A stretch of DNA of 64,000 nucleotides. Source: JARRQJ01 sp037381915. Lineage in GTDB: Bacteria > Pseudomonadota > Gammaproteobacteria > DRLM01. Made by a program: the position numbers and the translations under genes. Shown here in pieces: positions 1-9,189 of the stretch. Every line of letters starts with the position of its first letter. The stretch's first letter is position 1. Under the pieces are notes generated by a model, which was not told the origin of the DNA, searched no databases, and saw nothing but the letters and a program-made list of their open reading frames with translations. The DNA lies in NCBI GenBank assembly GCA_037381915.1, contig JARRQJ010000021.1, positions 1-64,000 of the forward strand, in the 5' to 3' direction.

Positions 1-938
1 GCGCGGCGCAGGGCCACCGCATCGAACCAGCCGCAACGGCGCGGCCGGCCGGTGGTGGATCCGAATTCATGGCCGCGTTGCGCCAGATGCGCCCCCATAT
101 CATCGAATAATTCCGTGGGGAAAGGACCCGAACCCACCCGCGTGGTATAGGCCTTGGTGATCCCCAGCACATAATCCAGGTCCAGGGGCCCCACGCCGGT
201 GCCGGTGGCTGCACCGCCGGCCGTGGTATTGGATGAGGTGACGAAGGGATAAGTGCCGTGATCCACGTCGAGCAGCGAACCCTGCGCTCCCTCGAACAGG
301 ATACTCTCGCCGCGGCGGCGGTGGTCGCTGAGCATCTCCGTCACATCCGCCACCATGGGTTGCAGAATATCGGCGAAACCCAGGGTTTCTTCCAGAACGG
401 TCTGAAAATCCACAGGCTCGGCTTTGTAGTAGTGTTGCAGGACGAAGTTGTGATAATCCAGCACCTCGCCCAGCTTGGCGGCAAAACGCTCCCGATGGAA
501 CAGATCGCCGAGACGCAGGGCGCGGCGCGCGATTTTGTCTTCATAAGCGGGACCGATGCCGCGGCCGGTGGTGCCGATGGCGGCCTTGCCGCGGGCGATA
601 TGGTAGGGAAGAATCAGGGTGCAGGCCGCGCTGATGTTGAGCCGTTCGCGGGCGGGTATAGCCTTCTCTTCCAGCATCTTGATCTCGGTGAGCAAGGCGC
701 CGGGCGAGAGCACCACCCCATTGCCGATCAAACACCGCACGCCCTTGCGCAGAATTCCGGAGGGAATCAAATGCAACACGGTCTTTTCGCCGCCGATCAC
801 CAGGGTATGGCCGGCATTATGGCCGCCTTGAAAGCGCACCACCGCGCCGACGCGATCGGTCAAGAGGTCCACCAGCTTGCCTTTACCCTCGTCGCCCCAT
901 TGGGTCCCGATTACCACTACGCTCTTTCTCTTGGCCAT
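1..938 (-). CDS. purA: Adenylosuccinate synthetase (partial, C-terminus beyond left edge)
   Basis: Condenses IMP with aspartate using GTP, the first committed step from IMP to AMP; cytoplasmic. The reverse-strand reading begins MAKRKSVVVIGTQWGDEGKG, with the family's GDEGKGK loop and then the GGHNAGHT segment holding the catalytic His; a GIGPAYEDK stretch follows near residue 130. About 312 codons are visible of a family norm near 430, so the last quarter lies outside the window. The ATG at 938 follows hisZ by 15 bases and is probably its operon partner. The lyase acting after this enzyme, purB, is at 30868. Identification is secure from the motifs and from the usual hisZ-purA order. Confidence 0.96.
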   Translation of the reverse strand, partial: MAKRKSVVVIGTQWGDEGKGKLVDLLTDRVGAVVRFQGGHNAGHTLVIGGEKTVLHLIPSGILRKGVRCLIGNGVVLSPGALLTEIKMLEEKAIPARERLNISAACTLILPYHIARGKAAIGTTGRGIGPAYEDKIARRALRLGDLFHRERFAAKLGEVLDYHNFVLQHYYKAEPVDFQTVLEETLGFADILQPMVADVTEMLSDHRRRGESILFEGAQGSLLDVDHGTYPFVTSSNTTAGGAATGTGVGPLDLDYVLGITKAYTTRVGSGPFPTELFDDMGAHLAQRGHEFGSTTGRPRRCGWFDAVALRR

Positions 939-953
939 ATCGTATAAAGCCCG

Positions 954-2150
954 TTATATGGTTCTAACCTGCCAAACGCCGTCGCACAGTTCCAGGACGC
1001 GGTCACAACCCATTTCTTGCGGGTTTCCGCTCTGTCCCGGCAATTCCATGCAAATCCGCCGCCCTTGGCGACGCAGTTTCGCGATGAAGGTATACATGTC
1101 CGGGTCATCCACATTGGGGGCGAAGATGGAGCCGCTGTTTTCCTCCTGCTGAGGAGCGAGCATGATCAGGGTTTCCAGATCCGTGCTGAACCCCGTGGCG
1201 GGTCGCGCGCCGCCGAAGGCGTGACCGATATCGTCGTAACGGCCGCCGCGGGCGATTTCCTGGCCGTGCCCCGGAACGAAAGCGGCGAAGACCACGCCGG
1301 TCTGATAGTGATAACCGCGCAGCTCCGCCAGATCGAAGTGCAAGGCGACGCCGGGCATCTTGCGCTGCGCCAGCTGCGCGATCTGTTCGAGGTTGGTCAA
1401 GGCCTGTTGCACGGCGCTATCCGCCGGCCGCAGGGCTTCGCGCGCCTCGGCCAGCACGCTGTCATCGCCGTTCAAACCCACCAGGGCGGTGAGCATGTGC
1501 CGGCAATCGTCCGGGATCGTCAGGGTCCCCAGGTACAACTCGATTTCGGGTCGCGCCTTACGCTGCAAGGCGTCAAACAATACCTGTTCCTGTTCGGGGT
1601 CGAGGCCGGCCTGGCGGGCCAAACCGCGAAACACACCCACGTGGCCGAGATCGATGTGTGGACTGGCCAGGCCCGCAACCGTGAGGGTCTCCACCATCAA
1701 ACTCAACACTTCCACATCGCTTTCGATCCCGCCATGCCCGTACAGCTCAGCGCCGACCTGGAAGGGGCTGCGGGTGCGGGCGAAACCCTGCGGCCGCGTA
1801 TGCAGCACCGGTCCTACGTAACACAGGCGCGCCGGGGCGCTGCCCTTGAGGCGGTGGGCGTCGATACGCGCGACCTGCGGCGTCATGTCGGCGCGTACGC
1901 CCAACAGGCGACCGGTCAACTGATCGGTGAGTTTGAAGGTCTGGAGTTCCAGATCCCGGCCGGTACCCACCAACAGGGACTCGAGGTGTTCGATGATGGG
2001 CGGGATCACCAGCCGGTAGCCCCAGCCCGCGTACAGGTCGAGCAGATTGCGGCGCACGCGTTCCAGGCGCTCGGCCTGATCGGGCAATAATTCTTCGATG
2101 CCCTCCGGCAGCAACCAGCGTTCATCACGTACTATCAATGGATCAACCAT
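954..2150 (-). CDS. hisZ: ATP phosphoribosyltransferase regulatory subunit HisZ
   Basis: A class II histidyl-tRNA-synthetase paralogue without ligase activity. It assembles with short-form HisG and is needed for the first step of histidine synthesis and its feedback control. The N-terminal half carries the recognisable WLLPEGIEELLP and LTGRLLGVRADMTPQVARI segments, followed by the remodelled synthetase core; 398 residues is normal. I chose the ATG at 2150 because homologues start close to the RDERWLLPEG segment. A TTG at 2186 overlaps the stop of the upstream DUF2065 gene and would add 12 residues. Its presence implies that a short HisG without its own regulatory domain is encoded elsewhere in the genome. 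Confidence 0.93.
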   Translation of the reverse strand: MVDPLIVRDERWLLPEGIEELLPDQAERLERVRRNLLDLYAGWGYRLVIPPIIEHLESLLVGTGRDLELQTFKLTDQLTGRLLGVRADMTPQVARIDAHRLKGSAPARLCYVGPVLHTRPQGFARTRSPFQVGAELYGHGGIESDVEVLSLMVETLTVAGLASPHIDLGHVGVFRGLARQAGLDPEQEQVLFDALQRKARPEIELYLGTLTIPDDCRHMLTALVGLNGDDSVLAEAREALRPADSAVQQALTNLEQIAQLAQRKMPGVALHFDLAELRGYHYQTGVVFAAFVPGHGQEIARGGRYDDIGHAFGGARPATGFSTDLETLIMLAPQQEENSGSIFAPNVDDPDMYTFIAKLRRQGRRICMELPGQSGNPQEMGCDRVLELCDGVWQVRTI

Positions 2151-2182
2151 CACTCTTGGCGCCCCGGCGCTGTTCTTTACTA

Positions 2183-2374
2183 TCAACGAACCATATACAG
2201 CAGTATCACACCCATCGCCATACTCAACATGCCGGTCAGACGCAGGCTGCGATTATCCAACTGCGCCATGGCGGCCAAGACCTGACGCATCATGGCGGGG
2301 CTGATGAACGGCAGAATGCCTTCGATCACCAGCATCAGCGCCACGGCTGACAATAGCTTCTGCCACATGCTCAT
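2183..2374 (-). CDS. yjeT: DUF2065 (YjeT-like) small inner-membrane protein
   Basis: A 63-residue protein with two hydrophobic segments (about residues 5-25 and 45-62) separated by a short polar loop, matching the YjeT/DUF2065 family that sits between hflC and hisZ or purA in many gammaproteobacteria. Its biochemical function is unknown. The constant position beside HflC suggests a membrane role, but this is inference. It lies 134 bases after hflC, and its stop overlaps a possible TTG start of hisZ, so it is probably co-transcribed with its neighbours. Confidence 0.85.
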   Translation of the reverse strand: MSMWQKLLSAVALMLVIEGILPFISPAMMRQVLAAMAQLDNRSLRLTGMLSMAMGVILLYMVR

Positions 2375-2508
2375 TTGGCTCTACGAAACGCCGCTGCTTT
2401 TGAAAGGGGCGCGACTTATACCGTCGCATCGATAAGCATCCACCCGCGCCGTCGGCAACGCGGGTAAATTATACCTAAATGGCAGGCATCCCCTCCCCCG
2501 CCGACCGG

Positions 2509-3384
2509 CTACTTGCGGATCGGCTCCGAATGCTTGAAGTATTTGAAAAATTCCGAGCTGGGATCGACCACTACCATATCACTCTTGTTGTTAAAGGTTT
2601 TCCGATACGACTCCAGGCTGCGGTAGAAGGCGTAAAACTCTTTATTCTTATCATAGGCTTTGGCATAGATGTCCGCCGCCTGGGCGTCACCGGCGCCTCG
2701 GACTTGCTGTGACTCGCGGTAGGCGTCCGCCAGGATCTCGGTCCGACGCCGATCCGCATCCGCGCGGATCCGCTCCGCCGCTTCCGCCCCCTGCGAACGG
2801 AATTCCCGGGCCACCCGGGAACGCTCGGCCTCCATACGGCGGTATACCGAGTCACTGACGTCGGGCGGCAGATCGATGCGCTTGAGTCGCACGTCCACCA
2901 CGGCGATGCCGAACTCCTTGGCCTGCTCGTTGGCAAAGGAGGTCACGTTATCCATGATCTGGGACCGCTCTCCGGAGATGACTTCCTGAATGGTGCGCTT
3001 GCCGAATTCGCTGCGCAGGCTGTCTTTGATGATCTGGGAGAGGCGCAATGCGCCCTGGGATTCATCTCCGCTTACCGACCGGTAAAAGCGGGCCACGTTG
3101 TTGATGCGCCATTTGACGAAGGCATCCACCAGCAGGTTCTTCTTCTCGCTGGTCAGATAGCGCTCCGTCTCGATGTCGAGGGTCATGAGCCGCGCCTCGA
3201 AGGTACGGACATTGTTGACGAAGGGAACCTTGAAATGCAGTCCGGGAGTGAAATTTGTCTTCACTATTTCACCCAGGCGGAACATTATCGCCTTTTGCGT
3301 CTCGCTCACGGTAAACACGGAGAACGACCCCACTATCAGCAGTGCCAGCACCAGTACAAGTGCGGTGATTTTGGTCTGATTCAT
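2509..3384 (-). CDS. hflC: HflC, SPFH/band-7 subunit of the FtsH modulator
   Basis: Partner of HflK in the periplasm-exposed ring that encloses the FtsH protease and limits its access to membrane substrates. One N-terminal membrane anchor (about residues 6-26) precedes the SPFH/band-7 domain, which contains FRLGEIVKTNFTPGLHFKVP. A long charged coiled-coil region rich in EAERSR and RADADRR repeats follows around residues 170-230. The length of 291 is typical. Its ATG overlaps the hflK stop by one base (TGATG), indicating translational coupling and equal expression of the two subunits. Confidence 0.96.
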   Translation of the reverse strand: MNQTKITALVLVLALLIVGSFSVFTVSETQKAIMFRLGEIVKTNFTPGLHFKVPFVNNVRTFEARLMTLDIETERYLTSEKKNLLVDAFVKWRINNVARFYRSVSGDESQGALRLSQIIKDSLRSEFGKRTIQEVISGERSQIMDNVTSFANEQAKEFGIAVVDVRLKRIDLPPDVSDSVYRRMEAERSRVAREFRSQGAEAAERIRADADRRRTEILADAYRESQQVRGAGDAQAADIYAKAYDKNKEFYAFYRSLESYRKTFNNKSDMVVVDPSSEFFKYFKHSEPIRK

Positions 3385-4613
3385 CAGCGCGTCTCCCGGG
3401 TCGGGCGAACCGTCCTAGTGGATGAGGACGTCCGCTGTCGCGTGCTGGTCTGCGACGTGTCGGATGATGATTGAGTGGACGAGGTTTGTTTCGACCCATC
3501 GGATGATGAATTGGATTGCTTCTTCGAGGCTGATGAGGCAGCCTGTTGCGTGAGCTTATCCAGCGGCAGGTACAAGAGATTGCTGCCCTTCGGCACGTCC
3601 ACCAGGACCTTGCTGCTCTCGCCTAAGACCGATTGCATGGTTTCAAGATACATACGTTTGCGCGTCACTTTCGGCGCCTTTTCATATGCAGTCAATATCT
3701 GGGAGAAACGGCTGACATCGCCTTTCGCCGTGGCGACGATCTTGGCCTTGTAGGCGTTGGCGTCTTCGGTGATACGCGCCGCGCCACCGCGCGCCTTGGG
3801 GATGACTTCGTTGGCGTAGGCCTCGGCCTCGTTGATCAAGCGGTCCTGGTCCTCACGGGCGCGGATAGCGTCGAAGAAGGCCTCTTGCACCGGTTCGGGG
3901 GGCTGAGCATCTTGCAAGTTGACGCTGGTCACGAGTAGGCCGTTGTTATAGCGATCCAGTATGGTTTGCAGCAAGTGTTTAGTGCGCGCGGCCACTTCGC
4001 TGCGCCCTTCCTTCAAGACGAAATCCATCTTGCTCTTGCCGACCACTTCGCGGATGGCGCTTTCCGTGGCATCGCGCATGGTGATACTCGGATCGCGGTC
4101 GTGGAACAGGTAGTCCGCCGGCGATTTCACCTTGTACTGCACCGCCAGTTTGACATCGACGATATTCTCGTCTTGGGTAAGCATGGCCGCCTCGTTGGCA
4201 ATCGCCATTTGTTGTCTGCCTTCCGAACGGTAACCCACTTCCACCGTGCGGATCTGATCGACGTTGACGCGGATGACCTGCTCGATCGGGCGCGGCAGAC
4301 GGATGCTCGGACCCGGCATCAGGGTGTCCACATATTTGCCGAAACGCAACACCACGCCGCGCTCGGCAGGTTTAATGATATATACGGAATCCACGGCCAC
4401 CCATATCACCACAGCGATGGCGATCAGCGCCAGGATGCTCGGCAGATTGCCCTTGGGTGCACCGCCGGCCCCGCCACCCTTGCCCCCGAACAAGGCTCCG
4501 AGTTTCTGCTGGATTTTACGGATAATTTCATCCAGGTCGGGCGGTCCCGGCTTCTTGCGTCGTCCGCCCCACGGGTCGTTGTCTTGCGGACCTCCCGGTT
4601 CATTCCAGGCCAT
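3384..4613 (-). CDS. hflK: HflK, SPFH/band-7 subunit of the FtsH modulator
   Basis: Forms the HflKC cage around FtsH. The N-terminus is a cytoplasmic glycine/proline-rich tail (WNEPGGPQDNDPWGGRRK), as expected for HflK, followed by one transmembrane segment (about residues 58-78), the band-7 domain beginning VYIIKPAERGVVLRFG, and a coiled coil. The final 60 residues are low-complexity Ser/Thr/Gln-rich sequence, longer and more biased than I would expect. The gene lies 78 bases after hflX and overlaps hflC by one base. A role in lysogenisation is known for the E. coli homologue. Confidence 0.96.
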   Translation of the reverse strand: MAWNEPGGPQDNDPWGGRRKKPGPPDLDEIIRKIQQKLGALFGGKGGGAGGAPKGNLPSILALIAIAVVIWVAVDSVYIIKPAERGVVLRFGKYVDTLMPGPSIRLPRPIEQVIRVNVDQIRTVEVGYRSEGRQQMAIANEAAMLTQDENIVDVKLAVQYKVKSPADYLFHDRDPSITMRDATESAIREVVGKSKMDFVLKEGRSEVAARTKHLLQTILDRYNNGLLVTSVNLQDAQPPEPVQEAFFDAIRAREDQDRLINEAEAYANEVIPKARGGAARITEDANAYKAKIVATAKGDVSRFSQILTAYEKAPKVTRKRMYLETMQSVLGESSKVLVDVPKGSNLLYLPLDKLTQQAASSASKKQSNSSSDGSKQTSSTQSSSDTSQTSTRQRTSSSTRTVRPTRETR

Positions 4614-4691
4614 GCATCGCTCCGATATATGTCAAATCAATAAAATAAAGGCGCCATTGTAGGGGTGTCGGCCAGTACTTCGCAACCGCAG

Positions 4692-6038
4692 TCAGCCATT
4701 GTTCACCGCAGTCAACGGCACATCCTCTTCGACTAGCCGATGGTCGTCGGGCATGAATTCCGCCCACTCATCTTGCCAAACATCCACGTCGAGCATCCAT
4801 CCGCCGGTTTCGGTAGGGACTTCAGCCACGACCACGCCGCGTGCGTAGAGCTGAGCACGCAATTTTCCGGCGGCGGCGCCGAGATGCAGGCGCCGCCGAA
4901 TCCGCATCGCTCCCGTGGAGGCCTCACCGGCATAACTCGCCAACTCATGCAAACGTTCGGCGACGGCTTCACGCAATAAGTCCAGACCGGCGCCGCTGGC
5001 GGCCGAGACCCACACTCGTTGCGCGCGCCCCTCCGCGTCACGGTCGATGCGCGGCGCATGGTTCTCCAGCAAATCGATCTTATTGTAGACCTCGATCTGG
5101 GGAACACCGTCGGCATCGATCTCCTGCAAGACACGGTTAACCTGGCTGACGCGCTCATGACGCTCGTCTTCACGGGCATCGATGACATGCAGCAGCAGAC
5201 TGGCAACGCGGCTTTCCTCCAAGGTGGAACGAAACGCCGCCACCAGACTGTGGGGCAGGTGGCGAATGAATCCGACGGTATCCGCCAGGATGACCGGTCC
5301 GCAATCACGCAGGGCGATGCGGCGCAAAGTCGGGTCCAAGGTGGCAAACAGCTGATCGGCGGCGAATACCTCCGAACCGGTCAGGCGGTTGAACAGGGTG
5401 GATTTGCCGGCGTTGGTGTAGCCCACCAACGATACCGTGCTCGATCCGGCCCGGTCTCGGGCACGACGTCGTTCCTGGCGTTGCCGGCGCACTTTGTCCA
5501 GACGCTTGTTGAGTTGATAAATGCGATTCTTTATAAGACGCCGGTCCGTTTCCAACTGGGTTTCGCCGGGGCCTCTCAAGCCGATGCCGCCCTTTTGCCG
5601 CTCCAAGTGCGTCCACCCACGTACCAGGCGCGTCGACAAGTGACGCAGTTGGGCCAATTCCACCTGCAGCTTGCCTTCGAACGTGGTGGCGCGCTGGGCG
5701 AAGATATCCAGGATCAAGCCGGTGCGATCCAGCACCCGGCATTTCGCTTGCATCTCGAGATTGCGCTCCTGAGCGGGGGTCAGGCTATGATTGAACAAGA
5801 TGACTTCGGCCTGGTGTTGTTCAGCCTGGGCGCGTATCTCTTCCACTTTTCCCGCACCGGCAAAAAATTTTGCGTCGGGGGAACGGCGGGCGCCCTTTAT
5901 GACAGCTACCGGATGCACCCCCGCGGAACGAACGAGATCGTAAAACTCGTCGAATTCCTCACGCGTCTCCGCCGTTTGGATCTCCAGATGGACCAGTACG
6001 GCTCGTTCACCGCCCCGGGGGCGCTCCAAAAATTGCAC
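4692..6038 (-). CDS. hflX: HflX, ribosome-associated GTPase
   Basis: A GTPase of the Obg-HflX group that binds the 50S E-site region and splits stalled or heat-damaged ribosomes. Visible parts are an N-terminal HflX domain (about 1-190) with GGIGLRGPGETQLE, then the G domain with P-loop GYTNAGKST near residue 205, the DTVGF switch, and the NKID specificity motif. The start is a GTG at 6038; an AGGAG lies 14 bases upstream, which is long, and a TTG three codons in is possible. It sits between hfq and hflK in a conserved stress operon. Confidence 0.95.
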   Translation of the reverse strand: MQFLERPRGGERAVLVHLEIQTAETREEFDEFYDLVRSAGVHPVAVIKGARRSPDAKFFAGAGKVEEIRAQAEQHQAEVILFNHSLTPAQERNLEMQAKCRVLDRTGLILDIFAQRATTFEGKLQVELAQLRHLSTRLVRGWTHLERQKGGIGLRGPGETQLETDRRLIKNRIYQLNKRLDKVRRQRQERRRARDRAGSSTVSLVGYTNAGKSTLFNRLTGSEVFAADQLFATLDPTLRRIALRDCGPVILADTVGFIRHLPHSLVAAFRSTLEESRVASLLLHVIDAREDERHERVSQVNRVLQEIDADGVPQIEVYNKIDLLENHAPRIDRDAEGRAQRVWVSAASGAGLDLLREAVAERLHELASYAGEASTGAMRIRRRLHLGAAAGKLRAQLYARGVVVAEVPTETGGWMLDVDVWQDEWAEFMPDDHRLVEEDVPLTAVNNG

Positions 6039-6072
6039 GTTACTTATGTTGACTCCTCTGTACTTCGACGCG

Positions 6073-6327
6073 TTACTCTTCGTTACCCGGGCCGGAGGAT
6101 AGATCTTCCGCCAGGGACAATTTAACCGGCCGGGCGGGCACCACGGTGGAAATGGCGTGTTTGTAGACCATTTGGCTGACGCTGTTCTTCAATAACACGG
6201 CAAATTGATCGAAAGACTCCACTTGCCCTTGCAACTTAATTCCATTTACCAGGTAGATCGATACCGGAATCTTCTCTTTTCTCAATACGTTCAAAAAAGG
6301 GTCTTGGAGTGATTGCCCTTTGCTCAT
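6073..6327 (-). CDS. hfq: RNA chaperone Hfq
   Basis: An Sm-like hexameric RNA chaperone that pairs small RNAs with their targets. The 84-residue protein contains the Sm1 motif (VSIYLVNGIKLQGQVESFD) and the Sm2 motif ending YKHAISTVVP, whose Lys-His pair lines the poly-U-binding proximal face. The C-terminal tail is short and acidic, so it lacks the longer disordered tail of the E. coli protein. A good AGGAG lies just before the ATG. It is 96 bases downstream of miaA, the classic miaA-hfq-hflX order. Confidence 0.98.
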   Translation of the reverse strand: MSKGQSLQDPFLNVLRKEKIPVSIYLVNGIKLQGQVESFDQFAVLLKNSVSQMVYKHAISTVVPARPVKLSLAEDLSSGPGNEE

Positions 6328-6423
6328 GATTTATTCTCCTTTTGTCCTTATTTTGGGACGTCAGTGCCGCCCTTCAAGGGATGCGGACACAGGCGCTGAT
6401 TAGAAGATTAGCACATTCCCTAG

Positions 6424-7365
6424 CTAGGTAGTGGTCACCAGGGAGTTTATATAAGTTATTGCCTTGGAATACAACTTTTCATCCATGGCATCAAACCATT
6501 GTGTCTCCATCTCCCGACGTAGCCAGGTCAATTGGCGCTTGGCGAGCTGGCCGGTCGCAATGACCGCCTTCTCGACCATCGTGTCGAAATCCAGTTCCGC
6601 GCCGAGGTAATCCCATACTTGTCGGTAACCTACTGAGCGCAAAGCCGGTCGATCACGATCCAAATCGCTTCTCTCCCGAAGCGCTTTGACCTCTGCAATC
6701 AGCCCTTGTTCCAACATGGCATGAAATCGGCTAGCGATTCGCTGCCGCAGCACTGTGCGATCGGCGGGCGCCACTACAAGTTTGATGATGGGACCGGGCC
6801 ACGGCAGCGCCGTCTGCCGTGCCAGGAACTCCGTCATCGGCACCCCGCTGACTTCATAGATTTCCAGGGCGCGCTGAATACGCTGCGGATCATTGGGATG
6901 AATACGGGTCGCTGCCACCGCGTCGACGGCGGCAAGGCGCCCGTGAAGGTGGCGCCACCCCAGCTTCCGGGCCTCTTGTTCGAGACGCGAGCGGACCACC
7001 GGATCGGCCGGGGGCAGATCGGACAAGCCGCGTTGCAGGGCGCGAAAATAGAGCATGGTGCCGCCCACCAGCAAGGGAATGCGTCCCTCCGCCATGATTT
7101 GCCCCATCTCGGCGGCGGCGTCGGCGCAAAATTGCGCCGCTGAATAGGTCTCGCTCGGATCGAGGATGTCGATCAATCGATGCGGTGCGACGTGCAGGAC
7201 CGCCGGCCCGGGCTTGGCAGTGCCGATGTCCATGCCGCGGTAGATCATCGCGGAATCGACGCTGACGATGTCGCAGGGGAAACGGCGCGTCAGTTCCACC
7301 GCCAGATCGGTCTTGCCCGAGGCAGTGGGCCCCATGAGAAAGATGGCTGGCAAAGGAGCGGTCAT
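6424..7365 (-). CDS. miaA: tRNA dimethylallyltransferase MiaA
   Basis: Adds a dimethylallyl group to A37 of tRNAs reading codons that begin with U. The P-loop FLMGPTASGKTDLA is at the N-terminus, DSAMIYRGMDIGTAKP follows, and the downstream segment has NDPQRIQRALEIYE and WLRREMETQWFD. I prefer the ATG at 7365 because homologues begin a few residues before the P-loop. An in-frame ATG at 7404 would add 13 residues, and neither has a clear ribosome site. It is first in the minus-strand operon that leads to hfq and hflX. Confidence 0.95.
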   Translation of the reverse strand: MTAPLPAIFLMGPTASGKTDLAVELTRRFPCDIVSVDSAMIYRGMDIGTAKPGPAVLHVAPHRLIDILDPSETYSAAQFCADAAAEMGQIMAEGRIPLLVGGTMLYFRALQRGLSDLPPADPVVRSRLEQEARKLGWRHLHGRLAAVDAVAATRIHPNDPQRIQRALEIYEVSGVPMTEFLARQTALPWPGPIIKLVVAPADRTVLRQRIASRFHAMLEQGLIAEVKALRERSDLDRDRPALRSVGYRQVWDYLGAELDFDTMVEKAVIATGQLAKRQLTWLRREMETQWFDAMDEKLYSKAITYINSLVTTT

Positions 7366-7451
7366 AAGATTGTGGACTTGGAGAATAAAATGGGCCGGGA
7401 TCATGGCCGGGCATACCGCCCGGATTTCGCTATGTCATAAAATCTAGATTC

Positions 7452-7766
7452 TCACCCGTCGAAGCGCGCCAGCCGCCTCCGCAGAAATTCGATCTCCTCC
7501 AGCAGGTCGAGGACCAGCGCCGCGCCCTGCCAATTGACCCCCAGATCGCGATGCAGCTGAATCGCGCCGTGCGCGCGGCGTACGCTGCTGCCGTGGAAGC
7601 GCCAACTGGTGGCGGGACGGCCCAGCGGCTCGATAACCCCCGCCTCCGCCAATTCCATAAGCTCAGCGGCGGAGAGGCGACAGATTCGGCGCAGCTCGAC
7701 CACCGTCAGCTCCAGTTCCTCGTCAAGCAGTTCACCCGACAGCACCGGCGGCATTTCCTCATTCAT
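7452..7766 (-). CDS. cbpM: Chaperone modulator CbpM
   Basis: A 104-residue MerR-like helical protein of the CbpM family, which binds the J-domain of CbpA and blocks its co-chaperone and DNA-binding activities. The N-terminal half (LTVVELRRICRLSAAELMELAEAG) resembles the winged-helix dimer, and the C-terminal LVLDLLEEIEFLRRRL is the dimerisation helix. It follows cbpA by six bases on the same strand, the standard inhibitor-after-target layout, so the two are surely co-expressed. Confidence 0.9.
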   Translation of the reverse strand: MNEEMPPVLSGELLDEELELTVVELRRICRLSAAELMELAEAGVIEPLGRPATSWRFHGSSVRRAHGAIQLHRDLGVNWQGAALVLDLLEEIEFLRRRLARFDG

Positions 7767-7772
7767 GATCGC

Positions 7773-8717
7773 TTACACTCTCAGATGCGCGCGCGGATTG
7801 AAATCCAGGGTCCGCGCCATGTCACGGTAGGCTTGCTTGGCCGCTTCGTTATCCGCCCGGGGCAGGGCGATATCGAGCACAACGTAAAGGTCCCCGGCGG
7901 GATTGCCGGGTATGCCTCGCCCCCTTAACCGCAGTTTGCGACCGTTGGCTGACTCTGGAGGGATCTTGAGATCCACGATACCGCCGGGCGTCGGTGCCTT
8001 CACCGATGCGCCCAATGCCGCTTCCCACGGCGCGACGGGAAGCGTGAGATACACGTCCCGGCCTTCTGTGCGGTATAAGGCATGGGGCCGCAGCACCACC
8101 TCCAGATAGAGATCGCCGGCGCCACCCCGCCCCATGCCCGGATCACCCTGCCCGGCCAAGCGGATCCGCTGCCCCTGATAAACACCCTTTGGAATACGCA
8201 CCTTGAGGGTACGTTCCTTGACATGCGGCCGCCCGTCGACCGCAATCTCGGTATGTTTGAGGGTCAAGGCGTGAGTCGCGCCACGGTAGCAGTCTTCAAG
8301 ATCCACGAGTACCTTGGCGTAGCTGTCGTTGCCCCGCGCGTGGAATGCGGTGCGCCCACGCCCACCCTGGGCGAAGCCGCGACCGAAGAGGGATTCGAAG
8401 AAATCGCTGAACTCGAAGCCTTCGGCCCCGGTGAAGCCGCCGCCGTGAAATTCGAAACCTTGATTCCAGCCCGGCGGTGGATGGAATTCCTGGCCGGCCT
8501 TCCAGTCGGCACCGAGTTGGTCGTAAGCGGTGCGTTTTTCCGGATCCTTGAGCACCTCATAGGCCTCGCCTACCTCCTTGAAGCGCGCCTCGGCATCGGC
8601 CTCCTTGCTTACGTCAGGATGGTATTTGCGCGCCAGCTTGCGGTAGGCGCGCTTGATCTCGTCCTGCGTCGCGTCGCGTGCAACACCAAGGATCTGGTAA
8701 TAGTCTTTAAATTCCAT
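7773..8717 (-). CDS. cbpA: DnaJ-class co-chaperone CbpA
   Basis: A type-III-like Hsp40 that also binds curved DNA. The N-terminal J-domain (residues 1-70) carries the essential HPD in RKYHPDVSKE. A Gly/Phe-rich linker follows, then two DnaJ C-terminal substrate-binding domains without the zinc finger, ending with ADNEAAKQAYRDMARTL. I start at the ATG 8717 (MEFKDYYQILGV); an open frame continues 78 codons upstream but lacks homology. The length, 314, matches CbpA. It is paired with its inhibitor cbpM. Confidence 0.95.
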   Translation of the reverse strand: MEFKDYYQILGVARDATQDEIKRAYRKLARKYHPDVSKEADAEARFKEVGEAYEVLKDPEKRTAYDQLGADWKAGQEFHPPPGWNQGFEFHGGGFTGAEGFEFSDFFESLFGRGFAQGGRGRTAFHARGNDSYAKVLVDLEDCYRGATHALTLKHTEIAVDGRPHVKERTLKVRIPKGVYQGQRIRLAGQGDPGMGRGGAGDLYLEVVLRPHALYRTEGRDVYLTLPVAPWEAALGASVKAPTPGGIVDLKIPPESANGRKLRLRGRGIPGNPAGDLYVVLDIALPRADNEAAKQAYRDMARTLDFNPRAHLRV

Positions 8718-9189
8718 TCTGATTCCCACACTGCTCTGCGTGCTCTCGCGATACATGCCCCGCGGAGGCCGACAACTCAAATAAGAATATATGGCGTCCT
8801 GATGCGGTTTATACAAGGCCGTCAGGATGCGCAATCGGGGATAGAGAAACCGCGGTGCCTCCGGATAGTTCTCGATCATGCACGCTCGCCATGTCATCCA
8901 GCTTGATCGGCAAGCATATCCTACCGAGTCAGGATGCTCCCCCAGGGGCAAGCCTTGATATCAAATGATATGGATATTCAATATATTGAAAAGCTTTTTC
9001 GGAGAGGGAGGTCCTACTCGGGTCTGCGACCCTCGCCCTGCGGGCCGCCGCTACGCGGCGTTCTCCCTGCGCACGCCCTGCGTTGCTCCGGTCGTCGAAC
9101 CCGGCTGATTGACGTCCGGGGGTTCGAATCCCCGCTCCATCCCGGAACCCACCAAAACGGCCAACAGCCAAACATCACACGACTGAATT
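8718..9189. other. Intergenic stretch between cbpA and tRNA-Ser
   Basis: I find no gene here. It should hold the cbpA promoter. It includes an AT-rich island (8955-8998) with two perfect palindromes, TTGATATCAA (8955-8964) and TTCAATATATTGAA (8977-8990), and then a very GC-rich block (9005-9110) with small hairpins such as GCCGC...GCGGC around 9046-9062. A tRNA-like T-arm follows at 9114-9154. The GC-rich block resembles tRNA-flanking repeats I associate with proteobacterial genomes, but I cannot confirm copy number. Confidence 0.5.
9114..9154 (+). other. tRNA 3'-end-like fragment (T-arm copy plus CCACCA)
   Basis: The bases GTCCGGGGGTTCGAATCCC (9114-9132) are identical to the variable-arm/T-arm junction of the tRNA-Ser gene on the opposite strand (9203-9221). 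They are followed by a short spacer and a terminal CCACCA at 9149-9154. No D-arm or anticodon arm can be folded upstream, so this is a partial duplicate or an element carrying a tRNA 3' end, not a functional tRNA. Such fragments are typical scars of integration at tRNA genes. Confidence 0.55.

Noticed and set aside
258..947. Plus-strand open frame of 229 codons at the left end
   Set aside because: It is antisense to purA, whose motifs are clear; long antisense frames are common at this GC content.
1017..2090. Plus-strand open frame of 357 codons
   Set aside because: Antisense to hisZ with no family features or ribosome site.
8718..8951. Upstream extension of cbpA by 78 codons
   Set aside because: The J-domain starts at the ATG 8717 in homologues; the extension shows no conserved sequence.
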